A DNA stretch of 64,000 nt from IMCC26077 sp964418325 (GTDB lineage: Bacteria; Actinomycetota; Actinomycetes; Nanopelagicales; Nanopelagicaceae): positions 1 through 64,000 of the forward strand of contig CAYQLC010000004.1 of NCBI GenBank assembly GCA_964418325.1, written 5' to 3'. The position numbers and the translations under genes were made by a program. This document shows positions 19,718 through 28,010 of the stretch, one piece after another (positions within the stretch are counted from its first letter, which is position 1; every line of letters begins with the position of its first letter). The notes below the pieces were generated by a model that did no database searches, had not been told where the DNA came from, and saw only the letters and a program-made list of their open reading frames with translations.

Positions 19718-20023
19718 CTATAAATTCTGGGCTAACTTCTGGGCTCTTCGCTCGGTGATGAATGATGCAATAGGAAGGGTTCCAGCCAGAACGAAGAGAA
19801 TGATGCGCTTTATTTGCCAGCGTGCTTTCACGGCAAGATTGACCGTCGCGAGAACGTAAATGGCGTATACATATCCATGAACAATAGGAATCCATAGAAC
19901 CTTCTCTTCGAGGCTAGGTACCTCGAGCAGGTATTTGATGGGCAACTCAACAAACCAGAGTAAGAGCGACATGATTCCTGCGGCAAGACTCATGATCCGA
20001 TATCTGGTCAGTACTGAGGGCAT
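19718..20023 (-). CDS. DUF3817 small membrane protein
   Basis: A 101-aa protein with three hydrophobic helices (about residues 12-34, 43-63 and 72-90) and the WIPIVHGYVYAIYV segment typical of DUF3817. The family's function is unknown. It lies between SURF1 and uppS on one strand with spacings of nine and six bases, so it is probably in their operon. Confidence 0.85.
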   Translation of the reverse strand: MPSVLTRYRIMSLAAGIMSLLLWFVELPIKYLLEVPSLEEKVLWIPIVHGYVYAIYVLATVNLAVKARWQIKRIILFVLAGTLPIASFITERRAQKLAQNL

Positions 20024-20032
20024 GTCTGAATA

Positions 20033-20713
20033 CTATCTATCTGCCTCGTTCTTGGAGCGAATAAAGGGCATGGCTAACGCCAGCAATCCCATCAGCCACC
20101 AGACGACAACGTACGAGATGTGCTGCCAATAGAAACCTGCAACCTTTACGACCGGAATCGGCGAGGGAACTATTTCGATACCTGAAGCTGGATTCTCACT
20201 GCGGGCAATGACGTACCCGTCGAAGAAGTCCGAGCCGAACTCTGAGAGCAGAAGCGCTGAATCGATACGCGGCATGAACCCCGGTTTTACCTCGCCAAAC
20301 TTATTATTTATCTGACTTGGCATCAAACGTCCCACAACTTCGGTCGGTTCCTCTGAAATCTCAATATCTTGTTCGGCAACCCCACGCACAATTGCGATTT
20401 TTCCCGAACCTTCAACTTGAAGTACTCCTACTAGCCAAGTCGCTTTCTTACCATTGACATCTTCTTGATTCGGGGCCTTTAGGTTGGCAAGGTACTTTCC
20501 GCGGAGCTGGACTATTCGATTAAGCGCGTCGGTGCTTAATGACTTATTAGGTTGTGCGACAGATAACAATTGGACTGTCGCTCGCTCTTGCTGTGGTTTT
20601 GAAATCTCTTGCATTAATTGAGCTTTATCAAGTTGCCAAAGACCAAGTCGGAAGAAAATTACAGCAAATAAAATCGCAATTGCGAACATTCCAAGTTTCT
20701 GACGGTTAATCAC
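20033..20713 (-). CDS. SURF1 family protein, cytochrome oxidase assembly
   Basis: SURF1 proteins help insert haem a into cytochrome c oxidase. The 226-aa protein has the family topology: one N-terminal helix ending FFRLGLWQLDKA, an extracytoplasmic domain with VQLRGKYL and TWLVGVLQ, and a C-terminal helix after YWQHISYVVVWW. Together with the CtaG and CopCD genes elsewhere in the window it points to an aa3-type terminal oxidase. It sits just after a small single-helix ORF. Confidence 0.9.
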   Translation of the reverse strand: MINRQKLGMFAIAILFAVIFFRLGLWQLDKAQLMQEISKPQQERATVQLLSVAQPNKSLSTDALNRIVQLRGKYLANLKAPNQEDVNGKKATWLVGVLQVEGSGKIAIVRGVAEQDIEISEEPTEVVGRLMPSQINNKFGEVKPGFMPRIDSALLLSEFGSDFFDGYVIARSENPASGIEIVPSPIPVVKVAGFYWQHISYVVVWWLMGLLALAMPFIRSKNEADR

Positions 20714-20721
20714 AACTGGAG

Positions 20722-20871
20722 TTATTTATCGTTCTCGGGAGTGCGATTCAATTTTTGAATCCTCCGATAACCACTCCAGATGACCAGCCCCACAGCAACG
20801 AAAAGGCAGAAGACGACAATCGCACCGACCGTACCAGGGTTGACGATTGCGGGATCAGGAACGGCTGCCAT
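20722..20871 (-). CDS. Small single-helix membrane protein
   Basis: A 49-aa ORF starting MAAVPDPAIVNPG, with one hydrophobic helix (about residues 14-32) and a basic, hydrophilic tail ending TPENDK. The frame extends further 5' but then overlaps the divergent DUF4307 gene; an in-frame ATG at 20889 is the other option. No strong ribosome-binding site is visible. It ends eight bases before SURF1. I do not recognise a family. Confidence 0.55.
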   Translation of the reverse strand: MAAVPDPAIVNPGTVGAIVVFCLFVAVGLVIWSGYRRIQKLNRTPENDK

Positions 20872-20887
20872 AGGCAATAATCTACCC

Positions 20888-21250
20888 ATGAGCACGCCAA
20901 AAGGTCGAATCAAAACTATCCTGCTTACGCTGCTCTTCATCCTATTTGCTGGAGCTATGAGTATCGCTGGTTTGCGATTTGCAAACCCAGAGATTCGCTC
21001 GGACTTGGTTGCATTCACAATCGATTCCGATAATCAAACGACAATCCGTTTCCTTGTTACTCGAAAAGACCCAGCTAATCCCATTACATGCAGAGTCATT
21101 GCGCGTGACATCACCACCGCAATCGTGGGTGATCGATTTGTCGAAGTTGGCGCAGCCACCCGGAAAAGTATCGAATTGAAAGAGGCCATACCCACCCGAT
21201 CTCGGGCGGTGACCGCGGCCGTCGTGCGCTGCCTACCTAAAGATAGGTAA
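20888..21250 (+). CDS. DUF4307 membrane-anchored protein
   Basis: A 120-aa protein with one N-terminal transmembrane helix (about residues 9-27) and an extracytoplasmic beta-rich domain, including CRVIARDITTAIVGDRFVEV, as in DUF4307. The start is the ATG of MSTPKGRIK; an upstream in-frame ATG has no support. It is followed 12 bases later by greA, a pairing I know from other Actinobacteria. Function unknown. Confidence 0.85.
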   Translation: MSTPKGRIKTILLTLLFILFAGAMSIAGLRFANPEIRSDLVAFTIDSDNQTTIRFLVTRKDPANPITCRVIARDITTAIVGDRFVEVGAATRKSIELKEAIPTRSRAVTAAVVRCLPKDR

Positions 21251-21262
21251 ACTCTCGTAATC

Positions 21263-21745
21263 ATGAGTACCTCAAAAACCTGGCTGACCCAAGAGGCATA
21301 CGACCGCCTCAAAGATGAACTAGCCCACATCTCAACCAAAGGACGTGAGGAGATCGTTGCTCGCATCGCCGCTGCGCGAGAAGAGGGTGACCTTAAAGAA
21401 AACGGTGGTTATCACGCGGCTCGGGAAGAACAGGGAAAACTCGAGGCTCGAATACGGCAACTCACAGCAATGCTTGAAAATGCTGAGGTAGGGAGCGCAC
21501 CTGCCGGAGATATGGAAGTAGTCTCACTAGGTTCAATGGTCACTGTCGAAATGGGTGGCGAGAAGATTGAATTTCTTCTGGGTTCTCGAGAAATCGGCGC
21601 GGAGAATGTCAAAGTTTTTAGTGAGAAGTCTCCGCTTGGTGGCGCAGTGCTTGGTAAGAAAATTGGTGAAAGTACCGACTACCTCTTACCTAATGGAAAA
21701 AGCAATACGGTAAAGATTCTCTCTGTCAAGCCCTATTCAGGCTAA
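21263..21745 (+). CDS. greA: Transcription elongation factor GreA
   Basis: GreA rescues backtracked RNA polymerase by stimulating transcript cleavage. The 160-aa protein has the N-terminal coiled coil with the acidic tip EEGDLKENGGYHAAREEQ (about residues 40-57) and the C-terminal FKBP-like domain ending SVKPYSG. A -10-like TAAACT lies nine bases before the ATG, so the mRNA may be nearly leaderless even though DUF4307 lies just upstream. Confidence 0.96.
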   Translation: MSTSKTWLTQEAYDRLKDELAHISTKGREEIVARIAAAREEGDLKENGGYHAAREEQGKLEARIRQLTAMLENAEVGSAPAGDMEVVSLGSMVTVEMGGEKIEFLLGSREIGAENVKVFSEKSPLGGAVLGKKIGESTDYLLPNGKSNTVKILSVKPYSG

Positions 21746-21762
21746 AATAAAAGTGGTAACTC

Positions 21763-22545
21763 TCATTTTGGTGTGACGTTTTTGTATTTACGTACACTGA
21801 GCGGAATAAAGATTGCCATCAAGAGTCCGATATAGACAAGCGACATAAGCAGCGGATTCTCGGATGGGAATGAATTTGCAGTGGCTCCAAACATTGGTTC
21901 CAGACCAAAAAGATCTCGCACACCTGCGACCATGGTTGAGACTGGATTCCATTCGGCAACATATTGCAGAGGTCTTGGCATCCCAGTCGTTGGTGCAAAA
22001 GCATTACTTAGGAATGTCATCGGAAAAACGAAGAGAAAGACTGCGCTATTTGCAACACGGCTATCACGAACAGATAAGCCAACCAGGACTCCCATCCATG
22101 ACATCGCATATCCAAATATCAAGAGAAACACAAAGCCTGCAAAAATCTCAGCAAGACTAGAGCTGGGGCGCCAGCCCACGAGTAATCCAGTCAAAGCCAT
22201 CACGACAAGCACTACGACATTTAGTGTCGCATCGCCAAGGGTTCTTCCCACAACAACCGCTGAACGAGCTATCGGAAGAGATCTAAATCGATCAATAAGA
22301 CCTTTTTGCATATCCTCAGCAAGACCCAGCGCTGTGCTCGCAACAGTGAATGCTACGGTTTGCACAAAGATGCCTGGCATAAGCAGTTGGACATAATCGA
22401 CACCTGGGGTGTTAATTGCCCCACCAAATACGTATCGAAATAGCAGGACAAACATTACTGGTTGAATAGTTGAGAAAATCAAAACCTCTGGTACGCGCAG
22501 AAGCTGTAGCAATTGGCGTTTAGTTATCACGAGTGCATCTTTCAT
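21763..22545 (-). CDS. ABC-2 type permease, DrrB family
   Basis: A 260-aa integral membrane protein with six hydrophobic segments. It starts MKDALVITKRQLLQLLRVPEV and has the ABC-2 signature region FLFVFPMTFLSNAFAP near residues 170-186. It overlaps the ATPase gene by four bases, giving a two-component exporter of the daunorubicin-resistance type. Members export hydrophobic drugs or lipids; the substrate here is unknown. Confidence 0.92.
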   Translation of the reverse strand: MKDALVITKRQLLQLLRVPEVLIFSTIQPVMFVLLFRYVFGGAINTPGVDYVQLLMPGIFVQTVAFTVASTALGLAEDMQKGLIDRFRSLPIARSAVVVGRTLGDATLNVVVLVVMALTGLLVGWRPSSSLAEIFAGFVFLLIFGYAMSWMGVLVGLSVRDSRVANSAVFLFVFPMTFLSNAFAPTTGMPRPLQYVAEWNPVSTMVAGVRDLFGLEPMFGATANSFPSENPLLMSLVYIGLLMAIFIPLSVRKYKNVTPK

Positions 22546-23360
22546 CGCTTACCTCGTTTCGACTGCGTACCAACTTCTTCTACTACTTTCTCCTCTGCAA
22601 CATGTCCTGTGAGAGCGATGAATACGTCATCTAAAGATGGTCGTTTCAGGGCAATATCTAAAGGTTGGATTCCTGCCGTATCTAATTGACGAAGCGCCTC
22701 AACCAACGTGGCCGTACCTCCGGGAGCTGCTACTGAAATNNNNNNNNNNNNNNNNNNNNNNNNNNNNNNNNNNNNNNNNNNNNNNNNNNNNNNNNNNNNN
22801 NNNNNNNNNNNNNNNNNNNNNNNNNNNNNNNNNNNNNNNCGTCCTCGCGGATCTAACCCTGTTGTTGGTTCGTCGAGAAAGAGCACTTTTGGTTTGACAA
22901 TCAATGACGCTGCAAGATCAAGTCGTCGACGCATACCACCTGAGTAGGTTTTGATAGGACGTTTTGCGGCGTCAGTCAAAGAAAATTTCTCAAGCAATTC
23001 CTCGGCCCGTAATTTTGCACCACGACTCGATAGATGATAGAGACGTCCAAACATAATCAAGTTATCCCAGCCCGTTAACGTCTCATCAACTGCAGCGTAT
23101 TGACCGGAAAGACCAATTATTTCGCGGACGCGTTGAGGATTTTTTAAGACATCAATTCCAGCAACGCTTGCTCGTCCTGAATCTGGACGTAATAGTGTGG
23201 CCAAAATTCGAACTGTTGTTGTCTTACCTGAGCCATTAGGACCAAGGAGTGAGAGGACGGTGCCTTCCTCTACTGTCAGCGAAAGTCCGTCGAGTGCGCG
23301 CACCTCGTGATTTGCACCATATGTTTTTACTAAATCTTCGGCAATGATAGACGCGCTCAT
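22542..23360 (-). CDS. ABC transporter ATP-binding protein, DrrA family (interrupted by gap)
   Basis: The ATPase partner of the permease. Walker A (LLGPNGSGKTTTV), the signature TYSGGMRRRLDLA and Walker B (KVLFLDEPTTGLDPRG) are present before the gap; the DrrA-type C-terminus (RPSLDDVFIALTGH) lies after it. The reading frame is kept across 100 N only by the arbitrary gap length. From a usual length of about 310-330 aa, more than the 33 residues implied by the gap are missing, including the H-loop. It is not evidence of a pseudogene. Confidence 0.88.
   Translation of the reverse strand: MSASIIAEDLVKTYGANHEVRALDGLSLTVEEGTVLSLLGPNGSGKTTTVRILATLLRPDSGRASVAGIDVLKNPQRVREIIGLSGQYAAVDETLTGWDNLIMFGRLYHLSSRGAKLRAEELLEKFSLTDAAKRPIKTYSGGMRRRLDLAASLIVKPKVLFLDEPTTGLDPRGXXXXXXXXXXXXXXXXXXXXXXXXXXXXXXXXXXISVAAPGGTATLVEALRQLDTAGIQPLDIALKRPSLDDVFIALTGHVAEEKVVEEVGTQSKRGKR
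22740..22839. other. Assembly gap of exactly 100 N inside the DrrA-like gene
   Basis: A default-length scaffold gap. Unlike the first gap, the flanks share no overlap, so real sequence is missing. Comparison with the usual DrrA length suggests roughly 200-300 bases are lost here. Confidence 0.9.
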
Positions 23361-23406
23361 ATAACTCCTAGATATTTTGCTCTTACCTACGATAGCCTCA
23401 AAGCCG

Positions 23407-24609
23407 ATGAAAACGCCATTTCGTGACTTGCCTCCTGAAGTCCCGATTCTCTCCGCAGCCGCTTTTCTCGTAGCGGCAGGCTTTGGCCTTATTGCTCCAG
23501 CAACCCCGATTTTTGCCCGTTCATTCGGAGTGTCACAGGCTGCCGCTGGTGCAGTTATTAGTCTCTTTGCCTTCGCTCGATTCTGTACCGGACTTACCGG
23601 TGGAAGATTAGTTGATCGATTTGGTCCACAGAAGATGATGGCAACAGGGCTTTTTATCGTCTCGTTCTCAGCTCTTCTTGCGGCTTTCTCACAAAATTAT
23701 TATCAACTTCTATTCTTTAGAGGAGCAGGTGGATTTGGTTCTGCTGTCTATACCGTCGCTGCAACGACAATCCTGTTGCGCGTGGTCTCCGATGATCAAC
23801 GTGGTCAAGCGCAATCAACCTATCAAGCAGGTTATCTTTTTGGTGGAATTACCGGACCACTCTTTGGTGGTGCGCTGATTGAATTCTCGCTTCGCGCACC
23901 ATTTTTCGTTTATTCAGCAGCTGTGGCAGGTGCAGGTTTAGTTGCAGTTATCTTTCTTTCAAAATCTGACAGCGCTCAGAAAGGCTCGCCTAGTCAAGAG
24001 GAAGTGACTATGCGAATTAGAGATGCGCTAGGAATGCACGGTTACCAAGTTGCGATTCTTGGCTCATTCGCGGTCGCCTGGTGTGTAATCGCAGTGCGAA
24101 TCTCACTTGTTCCCCTCTATGTGACTGAAGGCTTAGGCCTTCGCCCGGTTGCTCTCGGTGCTGGGCTCGCTGCCGCAACTATCTTCCAGGGTTTGACGCT
24201 GATTCCAGCGGGCAAATTCGTCGATAAACATGGTCGACGGAAAGGAATTTTAATCGGAGCGATAATTTCGCTCATTGGTTTAGCAATCTTTGCATTTATT
24301 GAAAATTATCCCGGCTTCATCATCGGAATGGCTTTGGCTGGTCTTGGTGCATCATTCTTAAGTAGCGCTCCAGCAGCGCTAGTTGGTGATGTCATGACCG
24401 GCAAAAGCGGACGGGTAGTCGCACTCTGGCAAATGAGTAGTGATTTTGCTCTGATGATTGGGCCAATCGCGATGGGATTTGTCGCAGATCAACAGAGTTA
24501 CAAAGCAGCATTTCTGGTTGCGGCCATTTTTATCCTTCCGGTACTGCTCCGTTCCTTCAATCTGCCAGAGACCAGGCGCTCACACCGACCGCCACCATAT
24601 GAACCATGA
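23407..24609 (+). CDS. Major facilitator superfamily transporter
   Basis: A 400-aa MFS protein with about 12 hydrophobic segments. The motif A region between helices 2 and 3 reads GGRLVDRFGPQKMM, and a second copy in the C-terminal half reads GKFVDKHGRRKG. I start at the ATG of MKTPFRDLPPE; the frame extends ten codons to a TTG, but a -10-like TACGAT at 23388-23393 lies between the two. It is divergent from the ABC exporter. Drug/proton antiport is a common role of such proteins, but the substrate is unknown. Confidence 0.88.
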   Translation: MKTPFRDLPPEVPILSAAAFLVAAGFGLIAPATPIFARSFGVSQAAAGAVISLFAFARFCTGLTGGRLVDRFGPQKMMATGLFIVSFSALLAAFSQNYYQLLFFRGAGGFGSAVYTVAATTILLRVVSDDQRGQAQSTYQAGYLFGGITGPLFGGALIEFSLRAPFFVYSAAVAGAGLVAVIFLSKSDSAQKGSPSQEEVTMRIRDALGMHGYQVAILGSFAVAWCVIAVRISLVPLYVTEGLGLRPVALGAGLAAATIFQGLTLIPAGKFVDKHGRRKGILIGAIISLIGLAIFAFIENYPGFIIGMALAGLGASFLSSAPAALVGDVMTGKSGRVVALWQMSSDFALMIGPIAMGFVADQQSYKAAFLVAAIFILPVLLRSFNLPETRRSHRPPPYEP

Positions 24610-24628
24610 GAATTGCGAGAAGACGCGA

Positions 24629-24660
24629 AAAGGGCCGCACTTATGTGCGGCCCTTTTTGT
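24629..24660. terminator. Bidirectional intrinsic terminator
   Basis: A perfect ten-pair stem (AGGGCCGCAC and GTGCGGCCCT) with a TTAT loop is flanked by AAAA on the left and TTTT on the right. It can stop transcription from both the MFS gene (+) and the convergent Bax-inhibitor-like gene (-). Confidence 0.92.
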
Positions 24661-24696
24661 TAACTGCTTGACCTTGGTTCTTCTCCGGGTGGAAGT

Positions 24697-25482
24697 TTAT
24701 TCGCGACGGAGAATTGCAAGTAGGCGCAAGATTTCAAGGTAGAGCCAGACGATCGTGACCATAAGTCCGAAAGCTGCTCGCCAAGACTCTTGCTCTCCTG
24801 CACCCTGGCGAATTCCCTCTTCGATGTAATTAAAGTCAAGTACAAGAAAGAGTGAGGCTAGAACGACTCCGCCAGCTGCGAGGAGTAGTCCAAAACCACC
24901 TACGCCATAGAAACCAAATCCACCACCTACGCCCATGAATGCTGCAATGAGGCTTGCAACACCGAGGACGAGATATCCGATTAACGCACCCATCAAAATT
25001 CTTGTGAATTGTGGAGTCGCGCGTAGTTTTCCACTTCGATAGAGCGCCAGCACACCAACGAAAGCTGCAAGAGTTCCAATGATTGCTTGGCTCACGATTC
25101 CTGGATAAGCATCATTGAAGAATCTGCTGATTGCACCGATCGCAAGGCCCTCGAGTCCAGCGTAAGCAACGATCAATGCTGGTCGAACCGTCTTTGAGAA
25201 CGAAATCACAAGGGATAGACCAAGTGCGCCAAGCAACGCAATCATGGCAACGCCAAATCCCACATTAAAGGTCCATGCCGCTGCGCCAACCGCGACGAGA
25301 ATTGCAAAGAGGAACCCTGTGCGAGCAACGACATCATCCATCGTCATTCGACCAGTTTGCATAGGTGAAGCGCTCGGAGATGAATACATCTCTTCTAACG
25401 CGTCAGTGGAACGTGGTTCAAAAGCTGCATAGCCACGCTTTTCACCGAAGGCGCGACCAAGAACAGGGTTAGAACTACGCAT
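24697..25482 (-). CDS. Bax inhibitor-1/YccA family membrane protein
   Basis: A 261-aa protein with a cytoplasmic N-terminal tail of about 50 residues and seven hydrophobic helices. It ends in a long helix with FNYIEEGIRQGAGEQESWRAAFGL, typical of the actinobacterial YccA-like branch of BI-1 proteins. Family members are reported as pH-gated calcium leak channels, mostly from a Bacillus homologue; the role here is unknown. It ends at the bidirectional terminator. Confidence 0.9.
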   Translation of the reverse strand: MRSSNPVLGRAFGEKRGYAAFEPRSTDALEEMYSSPSASPMQTGRMTMDDVVARTGFLFAILVAVGAAAWTFNVGFGVAMIALLGALGLSLVISFSKTVRPALIVAYAGLEGLAIGAISRFFNDAYPGIVSQAIIGTLAAFVGVLALYRSGKLRATPQFTRILMGALIGYLVLGVASLIAAFMGVGGGFGFYGVGGFGLLLAAGGVVLASLFLVLDFNYIEEGIRQGAGEQESWRAAFGLMVTIVWLYLEILRLLAILRRE

Positions 25483-25666
25483 CGTTTCTACTCTCCTTAA
25501 AAAGCATTTCCTGTGCGCTGGAAGCTCCAGGCACCTCTTAATAGTAGGAGAGGCAGATTAAATATTCCTGAGAAGGCGTTTAGGTGAAGATAAAAACTTG
25601 GGGCTAGAGCCAGCCAAATAGGCGGGTTGGCTATACGGGAAGTGGGATATAACGGAAAATAGAACG

Positions 25667-27223
25667 GTGCGTTCGCTACTTTGGAGGCGCCCCCTAGTGG
25701 GGCTGCTCTCAGTCTGCGCTCTAGTCCTAGGCTCAACGCAAGTCACCGCGGCCGATGAGGGACACCGGTTAATGATCGTGGACGCTTTCTCAGAAGGAGT
25801 GAGTAGCGGTTCGGAAATCTATGCGATACCCGATGAGCAGGTCCAAAAAATCATTAAAAACGAACCAAGCAATCACCTCGCGCTTCGAAAGTTTTGTGAG
25901 TCACTCACTTCACCTGAATGCAAAGAGCCAACAGGCCTCAGCCTTCGAATTTATCTGCCTCAATGCACGCAGACCTTGGTCAATTTTTGTATCGATTCAT
26001 TTTCCGTCTCTAGCGGTGTTGATACACCATTACTACCAGCCAAAATCTTGGGGTACACCAGCGCTCGTTCATACGCCGCTGATGCTGCCCGTGGTTTACC
26101 CGAATCAGCAACCACATCGCGGTGGCAAGTTCCTGGAGTATTTAACAAATCAGGAACAGATACGTACGCAGTTAAGGTCCTACTCGATGGCTTCTTGCCA
26201 GCTAATTCAAAAAATCTCTATGTCTTCCAAGTAAGCTCTCTCGTAGAACCGTATGCCGAAACCACCAATAATGGAAAAATTTCGGCTGAGTGCACATCTT
26301 GGCAATCGGAAACAGCTTGTGGTGTTCGCAAAGATTTTGTCGAGGGTCAAAAAGTTCAATTAGGTGTCCGACTTCCTAACTCCATTACTGGTTGGTTGCA
26401 TGGTCGACTCAAAGGTGCAGAGATTTCGGTCGAAAAATTTGATTCGGCCCAAAATTTGGTGACGGTAACTGCAGAGAACGTCAAAGTTCCTGAGTTGAAT
26501 ACGGTCTTTACTGATGCTCAAGTTGATGCGCTACCGAATCCAGCTTTCTTTAGACCGAATGGTCGCAAGTGGAACAGTGTGAATGCGGGAAATCCAGCCT
26601 CGCTCGAATGGGTAAAGCAACTTGCTAAAGCATTACAAGACACCGCAACTGGAGAGCACACAACATGGTCCTTTTCGACTATTCCTGCAAATCGTGGCAG
26701 CAATAAATGCTTTGAGGACAAAACTCAGCTACTCGGTCTAGTAATGACAAACTCGCTGGTGTATGCACCAAGTGCTCCAGATTTCGATGGTACGCATTTG
26801 AATTATCAGGTAGGTGGACTGCATTTCCAGCCAGATGGAAAGAGACCAAATTTGGGAACCTATGACCTTCTAATCAGATCTGCAACAGCGCGTTGTCTTT
26901 ATAATTTTACTAATGCACCACTTTCCGCTTCTGTCTCAGTAACTTATGCAAATGGTGGCGAGCAGAAAATCGCTACTACCACTCTCACTGAAACAAAAGA
27001 TGGGTGGCTCCATTTAGGTGCATATGGATTCACCTTCTCCAGCCCGGTCCTTCGAGTCAAACTTAGTGGCGTTCCCAAAACCTTACCCAAGGCTTCTGCC
27101 ACTCCCACGAGCAAGGCATCTTCGCCCTCCAAGAACTACACAATGACCTGCACCAAGGGAAAAGTGACTAAAAAAATTATCGCCCCAAAACCAATGTGTC
27201 CCACGGGATGGAAGAAGAGATAA
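25667..27223 (+). CDS. Large secreted protein with basic two-Cys C-terminal tail, unknown function
   Basis: A 518-aa protein I cannot assign to a family. A signal peptide is clear (MRSLLWRRPLVGLLSVCALV, cleavage probably near residue 29). The body has about 450 residues with several cysteines and many Asn/Ser/Thr. It is followed by a Ser/Thr/Pro/Lys linker and a 27-residue tail starting TMTCTKGKVTKK and ending PMCPTGWKKR. Similar tails recur, from memory, at the C-termini of otherwise unrelated secreted proteins in freshwater Actinobacteria. The GTG start has no good ribosome-binding site. It is convergent with tRNA-Leu and the UDG gene. Confidence 0.75.
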   Translation: MRSLLWRRPLVGLLSVCALVLGSTQVTAADEGHRLMIVDAFSEGVSSGSEIYAIPDEQVQKIIKNEPSNHLALRKFCESLTSPECKEPTGLSLRIYLPQCTQTLVNFCIDSFSVSSGVDTPLLPAKILGYTSARSYAADAARGLPESATTSRWQVPGVFNKSGTDTYAVKVLLDGFLPANSKNLYVFQVSSLVEPYAETTNNGKISAECTSWQSETACGVRKDFVEGQKVQLGVRLPNSITGWLHGRLKGAEISVEKFDSAQNLVTVTAENVKVPELNTVFTDAQVDALPNPAFFRPNGRKWNSVNAGNPASLEWVKQLAKALQDTATGEHTTWSFSTIPANRGSNKCFEDKTQLLGLVMTNSLVYAPSAPDFDGTHLNYQVGGLHFQPDGKRPNLGTYDLLIRSATARCLYNFTNAPLSASVSVTYANGGEQKIATTTLTETKDGWLHLGAYGFTFSSPVLRVKLSGVPKTLPKASATPTSKASSPSKNYTMTCTKGKVTKKIIAPKPMCPTGWKKR

Positions 27224-27240
27224 GCAGCTGATGTTTCCTG

Positions 27241-27313
27241 TGCCCCGGGTGGGGGTCGAACCCACACTTGGAGGATTTTAAGTCCTCTGCCTCTGCCATT
27301 GGGCTACCGGGGC
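27241..27313 (-). tRNA. tRNA with UAA anticodon (tRNA-Leu, short variable loop)
   Basis: A 73-nt class I cloverleaf: acceptor GCCCCGG/CCGGGGC, D-stem GCC/GGC, anticodon stem GAGGA/TCCTC around CTTAAAA, five-base variable loop CAAGT, T-stem GTGGG/CCCAC with TTCGACC, discriminator A. The anticodon TAA means leucine, but standard bacterial tRNA-Leu has a long variable arm that is absent here. It starts four bases after the UDG stop codon. CCA is not encoded. Confidence 0.88.
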
Positions 27314-27317
27314 GTTG

Positions 27318-28010
27318 CTACTTCTTCGTAGAGCGAGGTGTAAATCTACCGGCTTTGGCGAAGATCTTCTCCATCTCCCCCGCTTTGAGGACGCCAGTGA
27401 AGGTGTTCTGCTGGCTTGGGTGATAGGAACCTAAGAGTAAGTAGTTGCCCAATTCGACTGATTGGCCATGCTTGAATGGAACCTTCTTATCAGGCAGAGG
27501 CAAACCGATCTCTCTTAGAGCGCGCCAGAGCGCATCCCAAGCAAATGATCCCAGAGCTATAAAAACGCTTGCTTGCGTTAGTGCTTGCAATTCTTGAACA
27601 AGCCAGGTCGAGCAATTATCGCGCTCGGGAATTGTTGGTTTATTTCCCGGAGGCACACAACGCACAGCGGTAAGAACCCGAACGGAATTTAGCGTTAAAC
27701 CATCATTTTTTGATGTGCTTGTAGGTTGATTCGCAAAACCACTTTTGTGTAGCGCCGCATAGAGCCAATCACCGGAAGAGTCACCGGTAAAAACTCGACC
27801 AGTTCTATTTGCACCATGTGCTCCTGGTGCCAGTCCTACAATCACAATTTTTGCATCTTCTGGTCCGAAGCCTGGAACTGGTTTTCCCCAATATTCTTCC
27901 TCCTGAAATGATTTGCGCTTTGAGAGGGCAACCTCATTCCGCCAGGAAACTAAACGAGGACACTTTGCACAACCAATAATCTGATTATTTAAGAGTTGCA
28001 ACGATGCCAT
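27318..28010 (-). CDS. Uracil-DNA glycosylase, family 5 (UDGb)
   Basis: The enzyme removes uracil and other deaminated bases from DNA. The 230-aa protein has the family 5 motif GLAPGAHGANRTGRVFTGDSS near residues 60-80 and the C-terminal LGSYHPSQQNTFTG. Cysteines in GCAKCPRL, VRCVPPGN and DNCSTW fit an Fe-S cluster. I start at MASLQLLNNQ, which overlaps the ppx end by 26 bases; the frame extends 14 codons further. It ends the mfd-to-UDG gene run. Confidence 0.9.
   Translation of the reverse strand: MASLQLLNNQIIGCAKCPRLVSWRNEVALSKRKSFQEEEYWGKPVPGFGPEDAKIVIVGLAPGAHGANRTGRVFTGDSSGDWLYAALHKSGFANQPTSTSKNDGLTLNSVRVLTAVRCVPPGNKPTIPERDNCSTWLVQELQALTQASVFIALGSFAWDALWRALREIGLPLPDKKVPFKHGQSVELGNYLLLGSYHPSQQNTFTGVLKAGEMEKIFAKAGRFTPRSTKK

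Noticed and set aside
22542..23360. DrrA-like gene considered as a pseudogene or frameshift
   Set aside because: The interruption is an assembly gap of N; both flanks encode normal family sequence.
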